From: JBHYDC01 sp051861205
GTDB lineage: Bacteria > Pseudomonadota > Alphaproteobacteria > Rhizobiales > Pleomorphomonadaceae
Length of the DNA: 22,252 nucleotides
Assembly (NCBI GenBank): GCA_051861205.1
Contig: JBHYDC010000033.1
Location: forward strand, 1-22,252
Direction of reading: 5' to 3'
Made by a program: the position numbers and the translations under genes. The notes beneath the pieces are model-generated. The model was not told where the DNA came from and searched no databases. It worked only from the letters and a program-made list of their open reading frames with translations. Shown one piece after another: positions 14,876 to 21,676 of this stretch. Each line of letters begins with the position of its first letter. The stretch's first letter is position 1.

Positions 14876-15640
14876 ATGGGCCTATTGGTCTCATATCTCT
14901 CAGAAGGCAGGATCGAAGCTGATGCTGACGCGCTGCTCGACGAGTTCGTCGAAGCGAGCGGCAGTGGATTGCAAGCGCCGGTCCCTATAGATGACATTGT
15001 CGAGAAGCATCTGAAACTTGGGATCGAATTCGACGATCTTCACCGGAGATTTGGTGCGCCGAACTCTGTCCTCGCCCAAGGGCCGGATATCATCGGCGCG
15101 ATTTTTCTGTCACAGCGCCGGATCGTGGTGGACGAATTTCTCGATCCGGACGCGGACCCCTCGAAGGAGGGCCGGTATCGGTTCACGGTCGCGCATGAAG
15201 TCGGGCATTGGCGGCTGCATCGCGGGCTGATGGGCAAGGACATCGGCAACGTGCCGGTCGAGGACAGTCCGCAGGCCATGGTGATCTGCAGATCAAGCGA
15301 GGCCAAGGCCCGGGTGGAATTGCAGGCGGATATCTTCGCCTCCTGTCTGCTGATGCCGCGGCGATTGGTTCACGCCGCCTGGATCGCCGCTTTCGCCGAT
15401 GGTCGGCCACGAGCGCTCAAGACCTCGATCCGCTTGGGTCTCGAGGCCGTGCCGGTCGAAGATCATCGGCCGGATCTCGACGACGCGGAAGCATCGGAAA
15501 CAAGCTTGCTGGATCGGTTCGTTGATCCGTTCGCGCGGGAGTTCGCCGTTTCGCCGAAAGCGATGCGGGTTCGGCTGGAACGGTTGGGGCTGGTTCTGCG
15601 TGGTGCGACTTCGGCGTCCAGTGCCGGACGCAGAGTGTAG
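14876..15640 (+). CDS. ImmA/IrrE family metallo-endopeptidase
   Basis: A 254-residue protein with the zinc motif HEVGH at 107-111 and the downstream family segment VELQADIFASCLLMP (147-161), whose Glu148 is the likely third zinc ligand. Members cleave partner XRE repressors, often after DNA damage or cell-cell signals. The neighbouring XRE gene is the obvious partner. ATG 14876 follows GAAGG at good spacing. The region after about residue 165 resembles the helical tail of related proteins and shows no known extra domain. Inference: this pair is the master switch of the element. Confidence 0.88.
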   Translation: MGLLVSYLSEGRIEADADALLDEFVEASGSGLQAPVPIDDIVEKHLKLGIEFDDLHRRFGAPNSVLAQGPDIIGAIFLSQRRIVVDEFLDPDADPSKEGRYRFTVAHEVGHWRLHRGLMGKDIGNVPVEDSPQAMVICRSSEAKARVELQADIFASCLLMPRRLVHAAWIAAFADGRPRALKTSIRLGLEAVPVEDHRPDLDDAEASETSLLDRFVDPFAREFAVSPKAMRVRLERLGLVLRGATSASSAGRRV

Positions 15641-15665
15641 CCCCCTTTTTTAAGGAGATCGTTTA

Positions 15666-15935
15666 GTGTCACCTGAACGTAGTGAAACACTGCCGACTGG
15701 GTCGTCAGTGGCAGCTTTCGAGACGCGGGATTTCTATCTGGCCTGCTTCCTGCGCTGTGCCGGATACCCACTTCTGGGGCTTCGAGATGAAGGCAGGCGG
15801 AAGGTGTTCCTCTTCCGCGATCAGCGCACACGCCGTGACGATGTGATCGCCTTCTATGGCGATACGGCAACGGTGAAGCCGCAGGCTTTTGCGGCGGCAA
15901 TCAAGGACATGAAGGGGCTTCTCCACGATGGCTGA
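15666..15935 (+). CDS. Small protein, DUF5659-like
   Basis: An 89-residue protein starting with GTG at 15666, supported by a strong AAGGAG 8 nt upstream. The segment FETRDFYLACFLRCAGYPLLGL, then a VFLFRD strand and FYGDTATVKPQAFAAAIKDMKGLL, resembles the DUF5659 family, small proteins seen next to primase genes in mobile elements. No catalytic motif is evident. Its stop overlaps the next start by 8 nt, so it belongs to the replication operon. Family assignment is from memory of the pattern and is moderate. Confidence 0.65.
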   Translation: MSPERSETLPTGSSVAAFETRDFYLACFLRCAGYPLLGLRDEGRRKVFLFRDQRTRRDDVIAFYGDTATVKPQAFAAAIKDMKGLLHDG

Positions 15936-16149
15936 GAACGTTTTGCAGGGCAGACCGTTAGCGCACCGGGATAGCCAGGCGCACGAGGCCCTCCGGCGCA
16001 TTGAGGCGCTGGTCATTGATGGCCTGCGCCACGGCCATTTCGAATACACGCTTGCCTGCGAGATCGGATCGGGCGGGAAGCGGCAACTCGTCATTCGCGC
16101 CGGCAAGAGCCACAAGTTTCTGATCGCGCCGGAGGAAATCCAGCGCTGA
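15928..16149 (+). CDS. Hypothetical protein in replication operon
   Basis: A 73-residue basic protein that overlaps the preceding gene by 8 nt, which argues that it is translated. It has an N-terminal helix (HEALRRIEALVIDGLRHGHFEY) and a C-terminal beta-like part (GGKRQLVIRAGKSHKFLI). I do not recognise a family. The size, charge and position just ahead of the primase genes would fit a DNA- or primase-binding accessory protein, but this is a guess. Confidence 0.6.
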   Translation: MAENVLQGRPLAHRDSQAHEALRRIEALVIDGLRHGHFEYTLACEIGSGGKRQLVIRAGKSHKFLIAPEEIQR

Positions 16150-16272
16150 TGCAGTCTTGGTGATCCTCGAAATGAGGACGCCCTCATTGAGCACCGCGAT
16201 CGACGTTATCGGCGCCAAGCCGAAGCGGATGATCAGGGACGCGGCGCCGAAAGCGGCCTCGCGACATGAACC

Positions 16273-16494
16273 ATGCCAACGCTTCGACAATCGCCCGACG
16301 ACCAGATCGGGCCTGCACTCACCTTCTGGCAGCCGCGCAGTTCAAGGGTTCTCAAACCCGAGGATGGTCGCGAGATCCTCGACAATCTCAAAGGCTTCTT
16401 CTCGGTCCTGGCTGAATGGCAGCGGGCGGAAATCGAGCAGGCTCACGCCGAATCTGCCGCCGCGACGACCACGGAGACGCCCGATGAGCATTGA
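16273..16494 (+). CDS. Hypothetical protein before primase
   Basis: A 73-residue acidic protein. The middle part, FWQPRSSRVLKPEDGREI then LDNLKGFFSVLAEWQRAE, looks like a small helical family that commonly precedes primase genes in alphaproteobacterial elements. It overlaps the primase start by 11 nt. No convincing ribosome binding site precedes 16273, and the 123 nt before it are open in another frame, so the exact start is uncertain. Confidence 0.6.
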   Translation: MPTLRQSPDDQIGPALTFWQPRSSRVLKPEDGREILDNLKGFFSVLAEWQRAEIEQAHAESAAATTTETPDEH

Positions 16495-17368
16495 AGATGA
16501 CATCCTCGCGCAGGCACGGGCCTACACCCGGATGGGCTTCGCGGTCTTGCCGGTCCATCGCCCGTTACTGCAGGCCGGCGCGCGGGTCTGCTCCTGCGGC
16601 AAGCTGCACTGCGCTTCGCCCGCCAAGCACCCGGTCGGGCGACTTGTGCCACGCGGCGCCCTGCAAGCTGTGAAGGATACCCGTCAGGTGACCGAATGGT
16701 TCGCGGGCACACGACACAACATCGGCATCGCAACCGGCGAAGCCAGCAACCTTATCGTGCTCGATATCGACCCGCGGCATGGCGGCGATGCCACGCTTGC
16801 GTGTTTCGAGCGGTTGCAGGGGAAACTGCCGCCAACCGTTCGCTTCAAGACGGGCGGAGGTGGCCAGCACATCTTGTTCCGGCACCCTGGCGGGTACATC
16901 CCGAACAGTGCAGGCAAGATTGGCCCGGGCGTCGATGTCAGGGCCGATGGCGGCTACATCGTCGCGCCACCCTCCGAACACATCAGCGGCGGGCGCTATG
17001 AGGTCGACGGTCGCTTTGGCTTCGACATCACGCGTATCGCCGACATGCCGGAAATCCTCAAAGCTGTTGTGATTTTGCCGACCCGCAAGTCGCGCAGTCG
17101 CAAGAATGCTGCTGAGAAGCGTTCGGCCTGGCGCGCGGCTCTAAGCAGTCAGGTTCCTGAAGGCCGCCGCAACGAGTCGATCGCGCGGCTCGCCGGCCTG
17201 CTTTTGGGCCGTGGGCTCGATCCGCATGTGAGCCTCGACATCCTCCTGGCTTATAACGACTCCCGGCTGGCGCCGCCGCTCAATCCTCATGAGGTAATCG
17301 CCACCGTTGCGAGCATTGCATCGCGCGAGGGCCGCGAGCGAAACCGCCGGGAGAACGGCGGTGGATGA
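16484..17368 (+). CDS. Bifunctional DNA primase/polymerase (Prim-Pol)
   Basis: A 294-residue archaeo-eukaryotic-type primase of the Prim-Pol family that should prime and extend DNA for the element. Motif I is VLDID (92-96) with the metal-binding aspartates; the nucleotide-binding segment is GGGGQHILFR (124-133); and GVDVRADGGYIVAPPS (149-164) carries further active-site residues. CSCGKLHC (36-43) followed by AKHP is the cysteine insertion usual in this family. A C-terminal helical part (about 215-280) resembles PriCT. ATG 16484 has GGAG 7 nt upstream and yields the standard N-terminus. The same frame is open back to 16157, giving a possible longer form. It overlaps the next gene by 8 nt. Confidence 0.88.
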   Translation: MSIEDDILAQARAYTRMGFAVLPVHRPLLQAGARVCSCGKLHCASPAKHPVGRLVPRGALQAVKDTRQVTEWFAGTRHNIGIATGEASNLIVLDIDPRHGGDATLACFERLQGKLPPTVRFKTGGGGQHILFRHPGGYIPNSAGKIGPGVDVRADGGYIVAPPSEHISGGRYEVDGRFGFDITRIADMPEILKAVVILPTRKSRSRKNAAEKRSAWRAALSSQVPEGRRNESIARLAGLLLGRGLDPHVSLDILLAYNDSRLAPPLNPHEVIATVASIASREGRERNRRENGGG

Positions 17369-18758
17369 TCCGCATCAGCTCCTCGATGACCTGATCCGGC
17401 GCAACCTCCCATCGGGAATGCCGGACGTTGATCGCCCGGCACGGTATTCGGATGACACGTTAGCGCTGGGTTTCACGGAGCGCCACGGCAGCGATCTTCG
17501 CTACGTGGCGGTCTGGGGCCGGTGGTTGATCTGGAATGGTCGGCGCTGGGCGAGCGACGAGACGCAACGCGCCGTGGAACGGGCGCGAGAGGTCGGCCGT
17601 GAGGCCTCGATCGAGGTGCTTGCAAGCAAAGGATCGATGCGGCTCGCCGCATCGGTCGCCAGCGCCAAGACGATTGGCGCGATCGAGCGGCTTGCCCGCG
17701 CCGACCACCGGCACGCCGCAACCGTCGACGAATGGGATCGTGATCCGTGGCTCGTCAACACGCCCGACGAGACCATCGATTTGCGAACTGGCAAGGGGCG
17801 CGCTCACGATCGGGACGACCGGATCACCAAGATGACGACGGTAGCGCTGGGCGGCGCCTGTCCGCTCTGGCTGTCGGTGCTGGATCGCATCTTCAAGGGT
17901 GATGCCGAACTGATCGCGTTCGTCCAACGCATGTTCGGCTACACGCTCACGGGCTCGATCAGGGATCATGCGCTCTTCTTTCTTCATGGCAACGGCGGCA
18001 ATGGCAAAGGCGTGATACTGAACACGTGGAGCTCGATCCTTGGCGATTATGCCGTGACGGCTGCGATGGAGACCTTCACCGCCAGCCAGGGCGAGCGGCA
18101 CCCCACGGACCTCGCCATGTTGCGCGGCGCGCGGGTCGTGATGGCGCAGGAGACAGAGGAAGGCCAACGGTGGGCGGAGGCCCGCATTAAGGCGCTGACG
18201 GGTGGTGATCCGATCAGCGCGCGCTTCATGCGGCAGGACTTTTTCACCTTCACGCCGAACTTCAAGCTCGTGATCGCGGGAAATCACAAGCCGTCCCTTC
18301 GATCGGTCGACGAAGCGGTGAAGCGGCGCTTCAACCTGATCCCCTTCACGGAAACCATCCCCGAAAGCGAACGCGACCCCAAGCTTGCGGATAAGCTGCA
18401 GGAGGAATGGCCGGGCATTCTCGCCTGGGGCATTGCCGGCTGCCTCGAATGGCAGCGCATCGGTCTTTCGCCGCCGCCTTCGGTACGGGCGGCGACCGAG
18501 AACTATCTCTCCGATGAGGACACCATCGGGCAGTTCTTGATCGAGCGCTGTGCGCTGGGCGACGCCACGGCTTCAACCGAGGTGAAGCTGCTGTTCGCGG
18601 CCTGGACGGAATGGTCCGGTGCGGCGGGCGAAGGCGCCATGTCGGTCAAGCGGTTCTCGCAGGCGCTGGCCAATCGTGGATTGCACCGCGGCAAGCACCA
18701 TGCGACCAGGCGGGCGGTGTTCGAGGGTGTGCGGCTTATTTCGGGTATGGTGCCTTGA
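17361..18758 (+). CDS. P4/D5-type replicative helicase (SF3)
   Basis: A 465-residue phage/plasmid replication protein. An N-terminal D5_N-like region (about 45-190) precedes an SF3 AAA+ helicase core: Walker A GNGGNGKG (about 210-217), Walker B RVVMAQETEE (258-267), sensor asparagine Asn308 in LVIAGNHKP, and an arginine pair in VKRRFNLIPF (322-323). A small C-terminal winged-helix-like part follows. It lacks its own primase domain and so pairs with the adjacent Prim-Pol. The GTG at 17361 overlaps the primase stop by 8 nt and follows GGGAG, supporting coupled translation; a longer in-frame start at 17307 is possible. Together the pair forms a self-sufficient replication module. Confidence 0.9.
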   Translation: MDDPHQLLDDLIRRNLPSGMPDVDRPARYSDDTLALGFTERHGSDLRYVAVWGRWLIWNGRRWASDETQRAVERAREVGREASIEVLASKGSMRLAASVASAKTIGAIERLARADHRHAATVDEWDRDPWLVNTPDETIDLRTGKGRAHDRDDRITKMTTVALGGACPLWLSVLDRIFKGDAELIAFVQRMFGYTLTGSIRDHALFFLHGNGGNGKGVILNTWSSILGDYAVTAAMETFTASQGERHPTDLAMLRGARVVMAQETEEGQRWAEARIKALTGGDPISARFMRQDFFTFTPNFKLVIAGNHKPSLRSVDEAVKRRFNLIPFTETIPESERDPKLADKLQEEWPGILAWGIAGCLEWQRIGLSPPPSVRAATENYLSDEDTIGQFLIERCALGDATASTEVKLLFAAWTEWSGAAGEGAMSVKRFSQALANRGLHRGKHHATRRAVFEGVRLISGMVP

Positions 18759-18863
18759 GGTTCCTGAAACAGCGATTTTGGCGTCTTGAGGCCCCAAGTC
18801 TTGAATTGTTAAGAATTCTCTGTTAGGCGTCTCAAGGTGCCAAAATCTTCAATGATGGAACCT
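18758..18863 (+). promoter_or_regulatory. Concentric dyad before hipB (operator or RNA structure)
   Basis: Three nested inverted repeats share one centre, between 18810 and 18811. The outer pair is AGGTTCC (18758-18764) with GGAACCT (18857-18863). The 19-nt middle pair is 18774-18792 with 18829-18847; 16 positions are Watson-Crick and the other three are G-U in plus-strand RNA. The inner pair is GAATTGTT/AAGAATTC (18803-18818, 7 of 8). CTTGA half-sites recur through the region. It probably contains the hipBA promoter and HipB operators; an RNA fold that covers the weak GGAA before hipB is also possible. Confidence 0.6.
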
Positions 18864-18872
18864 TGAAACGCC

Positions 18873-19214
18873 ATGGCTGCCCGCAACCCCTTGCTTGCCG
18901 CACCGCCGTACGAGGTCGAGCAAGCGCTGAAGACCCTCGGGGCGAACATCCGCACGGCGCGGCTGCGGCGCAATCTCTCCATTGCCGAAGTCGCGGCCAA
19001 GATCGGCGTTGACCGGCATGTGATCGGCGATGCCGAACGCGGCAAACCCTCCACGGGGATCGCGATCTATGCCGGTCTGCTCTGGGCCATGGGGCTGGCC
19101 GATCAGCTGGGCCGTGTCGCTGATCCACTCAGCGACGAGGAGGGCCTGACGCTGGCCAAGGCGCAGGGCCGCGACAAGGCCGGTGGCCGGAAGGCACTCG
19201 ACAATGATTTCTAG
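18873..19214 (+). CDS. hipB: HipB-like antitoxin, XRE family
   Basis: A 113-residue protein with a Cro/CI helix-turn-helix (about 23-77: NIRTARLRRNLSIAEVAAKI then GVDRHVIGDAERGKPS). The C-terminal tail is short and charged. It lies directly upstream of, and overlaps by 11 nt, the HipA-type kinase gene, which is the standard antitoxin-toxin order. It should neutralise HipA and repress the operon by binding the dyad upstream. The symbol is given by analogy; orthology to E. coli hipB is not claimed. The only Shine-Dalgarno-like sequence (GGAA at 18857-18860) is weak and far from the ATG. Confidence 0.82.
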   Translation: MAARNPLLAAPPYEVEQALKTLGANIRTARLRRNLSIAEVAAKIGVDRHVIGDAERGKPSTGIAIYAGLLWAMGLADQLGRVADPLSDEEGLTLAKAQGRDKAGGRKALDNDF

Positions 19215-20466
19215 ACCAACAGGTGCGGATGAGTGCTTCGTCTATGTGACCCTGCCCGGTGAGACCGAGGCCGTCGCCACCGGGCGCTATGTCCGCGAGA
19301 CGAACCGGCAAGGCGTCACCACCGGGCGCTTCGTCTATGGCCGAAGCTATCTCGCCCGCGCCGATGCCGTTGAGATCGATCCGGCCGAGTTGAAGCTCGG
19401 CGCGCGCACCTATGAAACGGTGCTGATGAAAGGTCTGTTCGGCGCGTTGCGGGATGCAGGCCCGGACTATTGGGGGCGTCGCGTCATCGAGAAACACGCC
19501 GGGCTCACAGAGCTTGGCGAACTCGACTATCTCCTTCATTCGCCCGACGACCGCGCGGGAGCGCTTGGTTTCGGCCTGGGGCAGACACCGCCCGCGCCTG
19601 TGCGTGCCTTCAACCGCACGCTCGATCTCGCCCGCCTTCAGGAGATCGCCGATCGGCTGGTGAACGACGAGCCGCGCGCCACGGACACCGAGGCGGCGCA
19701 AGTGGAAGAGTTGCTGCTGCTTGGCACCTCGATGGGCGGTGCGCGGCCAAAAGCCGTTGTCGAGGATGCGGACGGGCTGTGGCTCGCCAAGTTCAACCGC
19801 ACCGACGACAAGTGGAACATGGCCCGGGTTGAGCATGCCATGCTCCTGCTGGCGCGCGCCTGCGGTCTCCTCACCGCGACAAGCCGTATCGAATCCATCG
19901 GCGACCGGGATGTGCTGCTGGTCAAGCGCTTCGATCGCGAGAAGGTCGCCAAGGGTTACACGCGCGCCCGCATGGTGAGCGCCCTCACGCTGCTGCGCGC
20001 AGACGAGACCCAGCGCGAGCGCTGGTCCTATGTCGTGCTGGCCGAGGAACTGCGCCGGATCAGCGCTGACCCCAGGCGTGATGCGGCCGAACTCTTCCGG
20101 CGCATGCTGTTCAACGCGCTGATCTCGAACATTGACGATCACCCACGCAATCACGCCGTGATCGCACCGCAGCGCGAATGGCGGCTCTCACCAGCCTATG
20201 ATCTCACGCCGTCCGTGCCGGTGAGCACCGATCGCCGTGACCTTGCCATGGCGGCGGGCGATCTTGGCCGCTGGGCCAATGCCCGCAACATGCTGAGCCA
20301 GGCGCCACGCTTCCTCCTCAATCCTTCTGAGGCAGGCGCCATGGTCGACGCCATGGAAGAAGACGTCAAAGGTGGCTGGTATGCGATTGCGCGCGGCGCG
20401 GGCGTGTCCGAGGCGGACTGTGCCACGATCGCCAGTGCCTTCGCCTATCCCGGCTTTCGCTTGTGA
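19204..20466 (+). CDS. hipA: HipA-type serine/threonine kinase toxin
   Basis: A 420-residue HipA-family kinase. E. coli HipA halts translation by phosphorylating glutamyl-tRNA synthetase; the target here is unknown. The glycine-rich segment GTSMGGARPK (174-183) includes Ser176, aligning with the autophosphorylated Ser150 of E. coli HipA. Lys196 (LAKFN) fits the ATP-binding lysine. The catalytic loop is DDHPRN (311-316), aligning with DGHAKN of HipA, and the metal-binding aspartate is Asp333 in SPAYDLTPS. All key residues look intact, so an active kinase is expected. The ATG at 19204 overlaps hipB and has GGAAGG 9 nt upstream; an in-frame GTG at 19183 is less likely. Confidence 0.9.
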   Translation: MISRPTGADECFVYVTLPGETEAVATGRYVRETNRQGVTTGRFVYGRSYLARADAVEIDPAELKLGARTYETVLMKGLFGALRDAGPDYWGRRVIEKHAGLTELGELDYLLHSPDDRAGALGFGLGQTPPAPVRAFNRTLDLARLQEIADRLVNDEPRATDTEAAQVEELLLLGTSMGGARPKAVVEDADGLWLAKFNRTDDKWNMARVEHAMLLLARACGLLTATSRIESIGDRDVLLVKRFDREKVAKGYTRARMVSALTLLRADETQRERWSYVVLAEELRRISADPRRDAAELFRRMLFNALISNIDDHPRNHAVIAPQREWRLSPAYDLTPSVPVSTDRRDLAMAAGDLGRWANARNMLSQAPRFLLNPSEAGAMVDAMEEDVKGGWYAIARGAGVSEADCATIASAFAYPGFRL

Positions 20467-20761
20467 AGGCCCGAAGGGTTGTGAAGCCATGTTCCGGTTA
20501 AGCGGTATCGCGCGCGCGAAGTGAGCGCCAAGTGAAAGACCGCTTCGAAACCCTTCGCCTGCCGGAGGGGCGCCCCTTTAGGTTCTTCCCGGCGCATTTT
20601 GTATGCGGGCGGCGGCAGCGCGATCCATCGCCAGCGGCAAAAGTGCGAACCGGGTTCGCACCCGGAGAGGTTCGCAGGTTCGCACCCGGGGTCGCGGCGA
20701 AATGGATTGATGGTGCGATTCACGGACTGGGGCTGCATCTGAAAGCAGCGTAATCATGCCG
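20467..20761. other. Gene-poor gap with repeats
   Basis: About 295 nt between hipA and the convergent minus-strand pair. Open frames on both strands (20532-20753 plus, 20445-20738 minus) match no family I know and lack clear ribosome binding sites. It holds a 12-bp palindrome AGGGGCGCCCCT (20566-20577) and the GGTTCGCA repeats listed separately. No standard terminator with a T-run was found. Confidence 0.5.
20643..20689. repeat. GGTTCGCA repeat cluster
   Basis: A perfect 19-nt palindrome, GTGCGAACC-G-GGTTCGCAC (20643-20661), is followed by further direct copies of GGTTCGCA at 20669 and 20677. GGTTCGCACCCGG occurs twice (20653-20665 and 20677-20689). This is four copies of one 8-mer in 47 nt, one of them inverted. 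It could be a protein-binding array, an iteron-like site, or a hairpin. Confidence 0.55.
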
Positions 20762-21226
20762 CTATTTGGCGAGCCTCAACGCCATTACCGCCAGATCGCG
20801 ATAGCGCACCATCGCCTTCGGGCTCGTAGAAACCGGGTTGATCTCGATGGCCTTCAGGCCTTCGATATCGCCTGCTTCGGCAAGCGCCACCAGCTTGGCA
20901 AGCTTCGCGCGAAACCGTGCGTGGGTCGGCTTCGAGAAATCCGGCGCTGCAGGAAGCGCGCCAGCCTGGGCCTGCTCGATGATCGCCTTGCGCTTGCCGG
21001 TCTTCGGGCCACTCGGCCAGGAAGCGGCATTCGTTTGTGCAATCGGATGTTCGGCCAGCGATGGATCGTTGATGCTGATCGCGGGCTTGCTCATGTTGAT
21101 TGCTTTCCAGCCGAACCGGCCATCGGGCGTCTTGAGCACTTCGAACTCGCCGGACTTCAACCCACTGCGCTGCGCACCGCGCTGGGCGTTGAACTTCCTG
21201 TCGTAGGTCAAGGCTTCCGTGGGCAT
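20762..21226 (-). CDS. Hypothetical protein, island-associated
   Basis: A 154-residue basic protein with no recognised catalytic motif. The N-terminal part (SGEFEVLKTPDGRFGWKAI, about 25-44) looks like a small beta domain. The C-terminal part is helical: FSKPTHARFRAKLAKLVALA then EAGDIEGLKAIEINPVSTS, and RYRDLAVMALRLAK ends the chain. I recall similar proteins in alphaproteobacterial islands but no assigned function. ATG 21226 has AAGGAG 7 nt upstream. It follows the 82-residue gene by 24 nt and is probably co-transcribed with it. Confidence 0.7.
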   Translation of the reverse strand: MPTEALTYDRKFNAQRGAQRSGLKSGEFEVLKTPDGRFGWKAINMSKPAISINDPSLAEHPIAQTNAASWPSGPKTGKRKAIIEQAQAGALPAAPDFSKPTHARFRAKLAKLVALAEAGDIEGLKAIEINPVSTSPKAMVRYRDLAVMALRLAK

Positions 21227-21250
21227 GGTCGCGCTCCTTCGGATTGGGGT

Positions 21251-21499
21251 TCAATTCGAAGCGACGAGCGCCGACCGGCCTTCGGCGGTAACGCCGTAGA
21301 TCAGCGGCAGGCGCTTGCCGAAGGGGGTCGGGTTCTCGGCAATGAGCCGCATCGCCTCGATCCGCGCCTCTTCGAGGCTCGGCGCGCTCGCCCGGGCGTA
21401 GCATCCGGTTCCGAGGAACAAGGCGACATCGAAGCGAACGGCTTGGGCCAGAACCGCAGCGTTGGCGGCGTCGGCGGGATGAACTTTGCGGCGTTTCAT
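21251..21499 (-). CDS. Small hypothetical protein, island-associated
   Basis: An 82-residue protein: basic N-terminus (MKRRKVHP), a helix (AANAAVLAQAVRFDVALFLG), then SLEEARIEAMRLIAEN and a short C-terminal strand (PLIYGVTAEGRSALV). No known family is recognised. ATG 21499 has GGAG 8 nt upstream; a longer frame from 21556 has no such site and a low-complexity start. It leads a two-gene minus-strand unit with the 154-residue gene and lies downstream of the drmB-like gene on the same strand. Confidence 0.65.
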   Translation of the reverse strand: MKRRKVHPADAANAAVLAQAVRFDVALFLGTGCYARASAPSLEEARIEAMRLIAENPTPFGKRLPLIYGVTAEGRSALVASN

Positions 21500-21625
21500 G
21501 AGCGATCTCCGTGGGTTGCGGGATCGCAGACAGCCTCGACGCGAAAACGAGAGCAACTGCTAAGCTGCTGAAATAGTGGACCAAATCGTGGATGTTGACG
21601 AAGTGAGCCGGGAGAAGGGCCAGTG

Positions 21626-21658
21626 CATTATACCCAAAACGGCATTTTGGGTATAATG
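21626..21658. promoter_or_regulatory. 14-bp-arm palindrome, operator-like
   Basis: CATTATACCCAAAA (21626-21639) and TTTTGGGTATAATG (21645-21658) are perfect inverted arms around CGGCA. Each end contains TATAAT, read outward on opposite strands, so -10 elements may be embedded in it. The stem is AT-rich and no T-run follows on either strand, so an operator is more likely than a terminator. It sits 18 nt after the drmB-like stop and about 127 nt before the 82-residue gene, and could control the latter. Confidence 0.55.
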
Positions 21659-21676
21659 AGGCTTAAGCGATTTGCT

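Noticed and set aside
20646..20690. tRNA T-arm-like sequence (GGTTCGCACC)
   Set aside because: The loop is not the usual TTCRANY, no acceptor or anticodon stems fit around it, and the motif recurs as a short repeat.
20532..20753. Plus-strand open frame of 73 codons after hipA
   Set aside because: No ribosome binding site at good spacing, no known family, and it runs through the palindromic repeat cluster; treated as non-coding.
21626..21658. Palindrome as a Rho-independent terminator for drmB
   Set aside because: The stem is AT-rich at its base and no T-run follows on the minus strand; an operator fits better.
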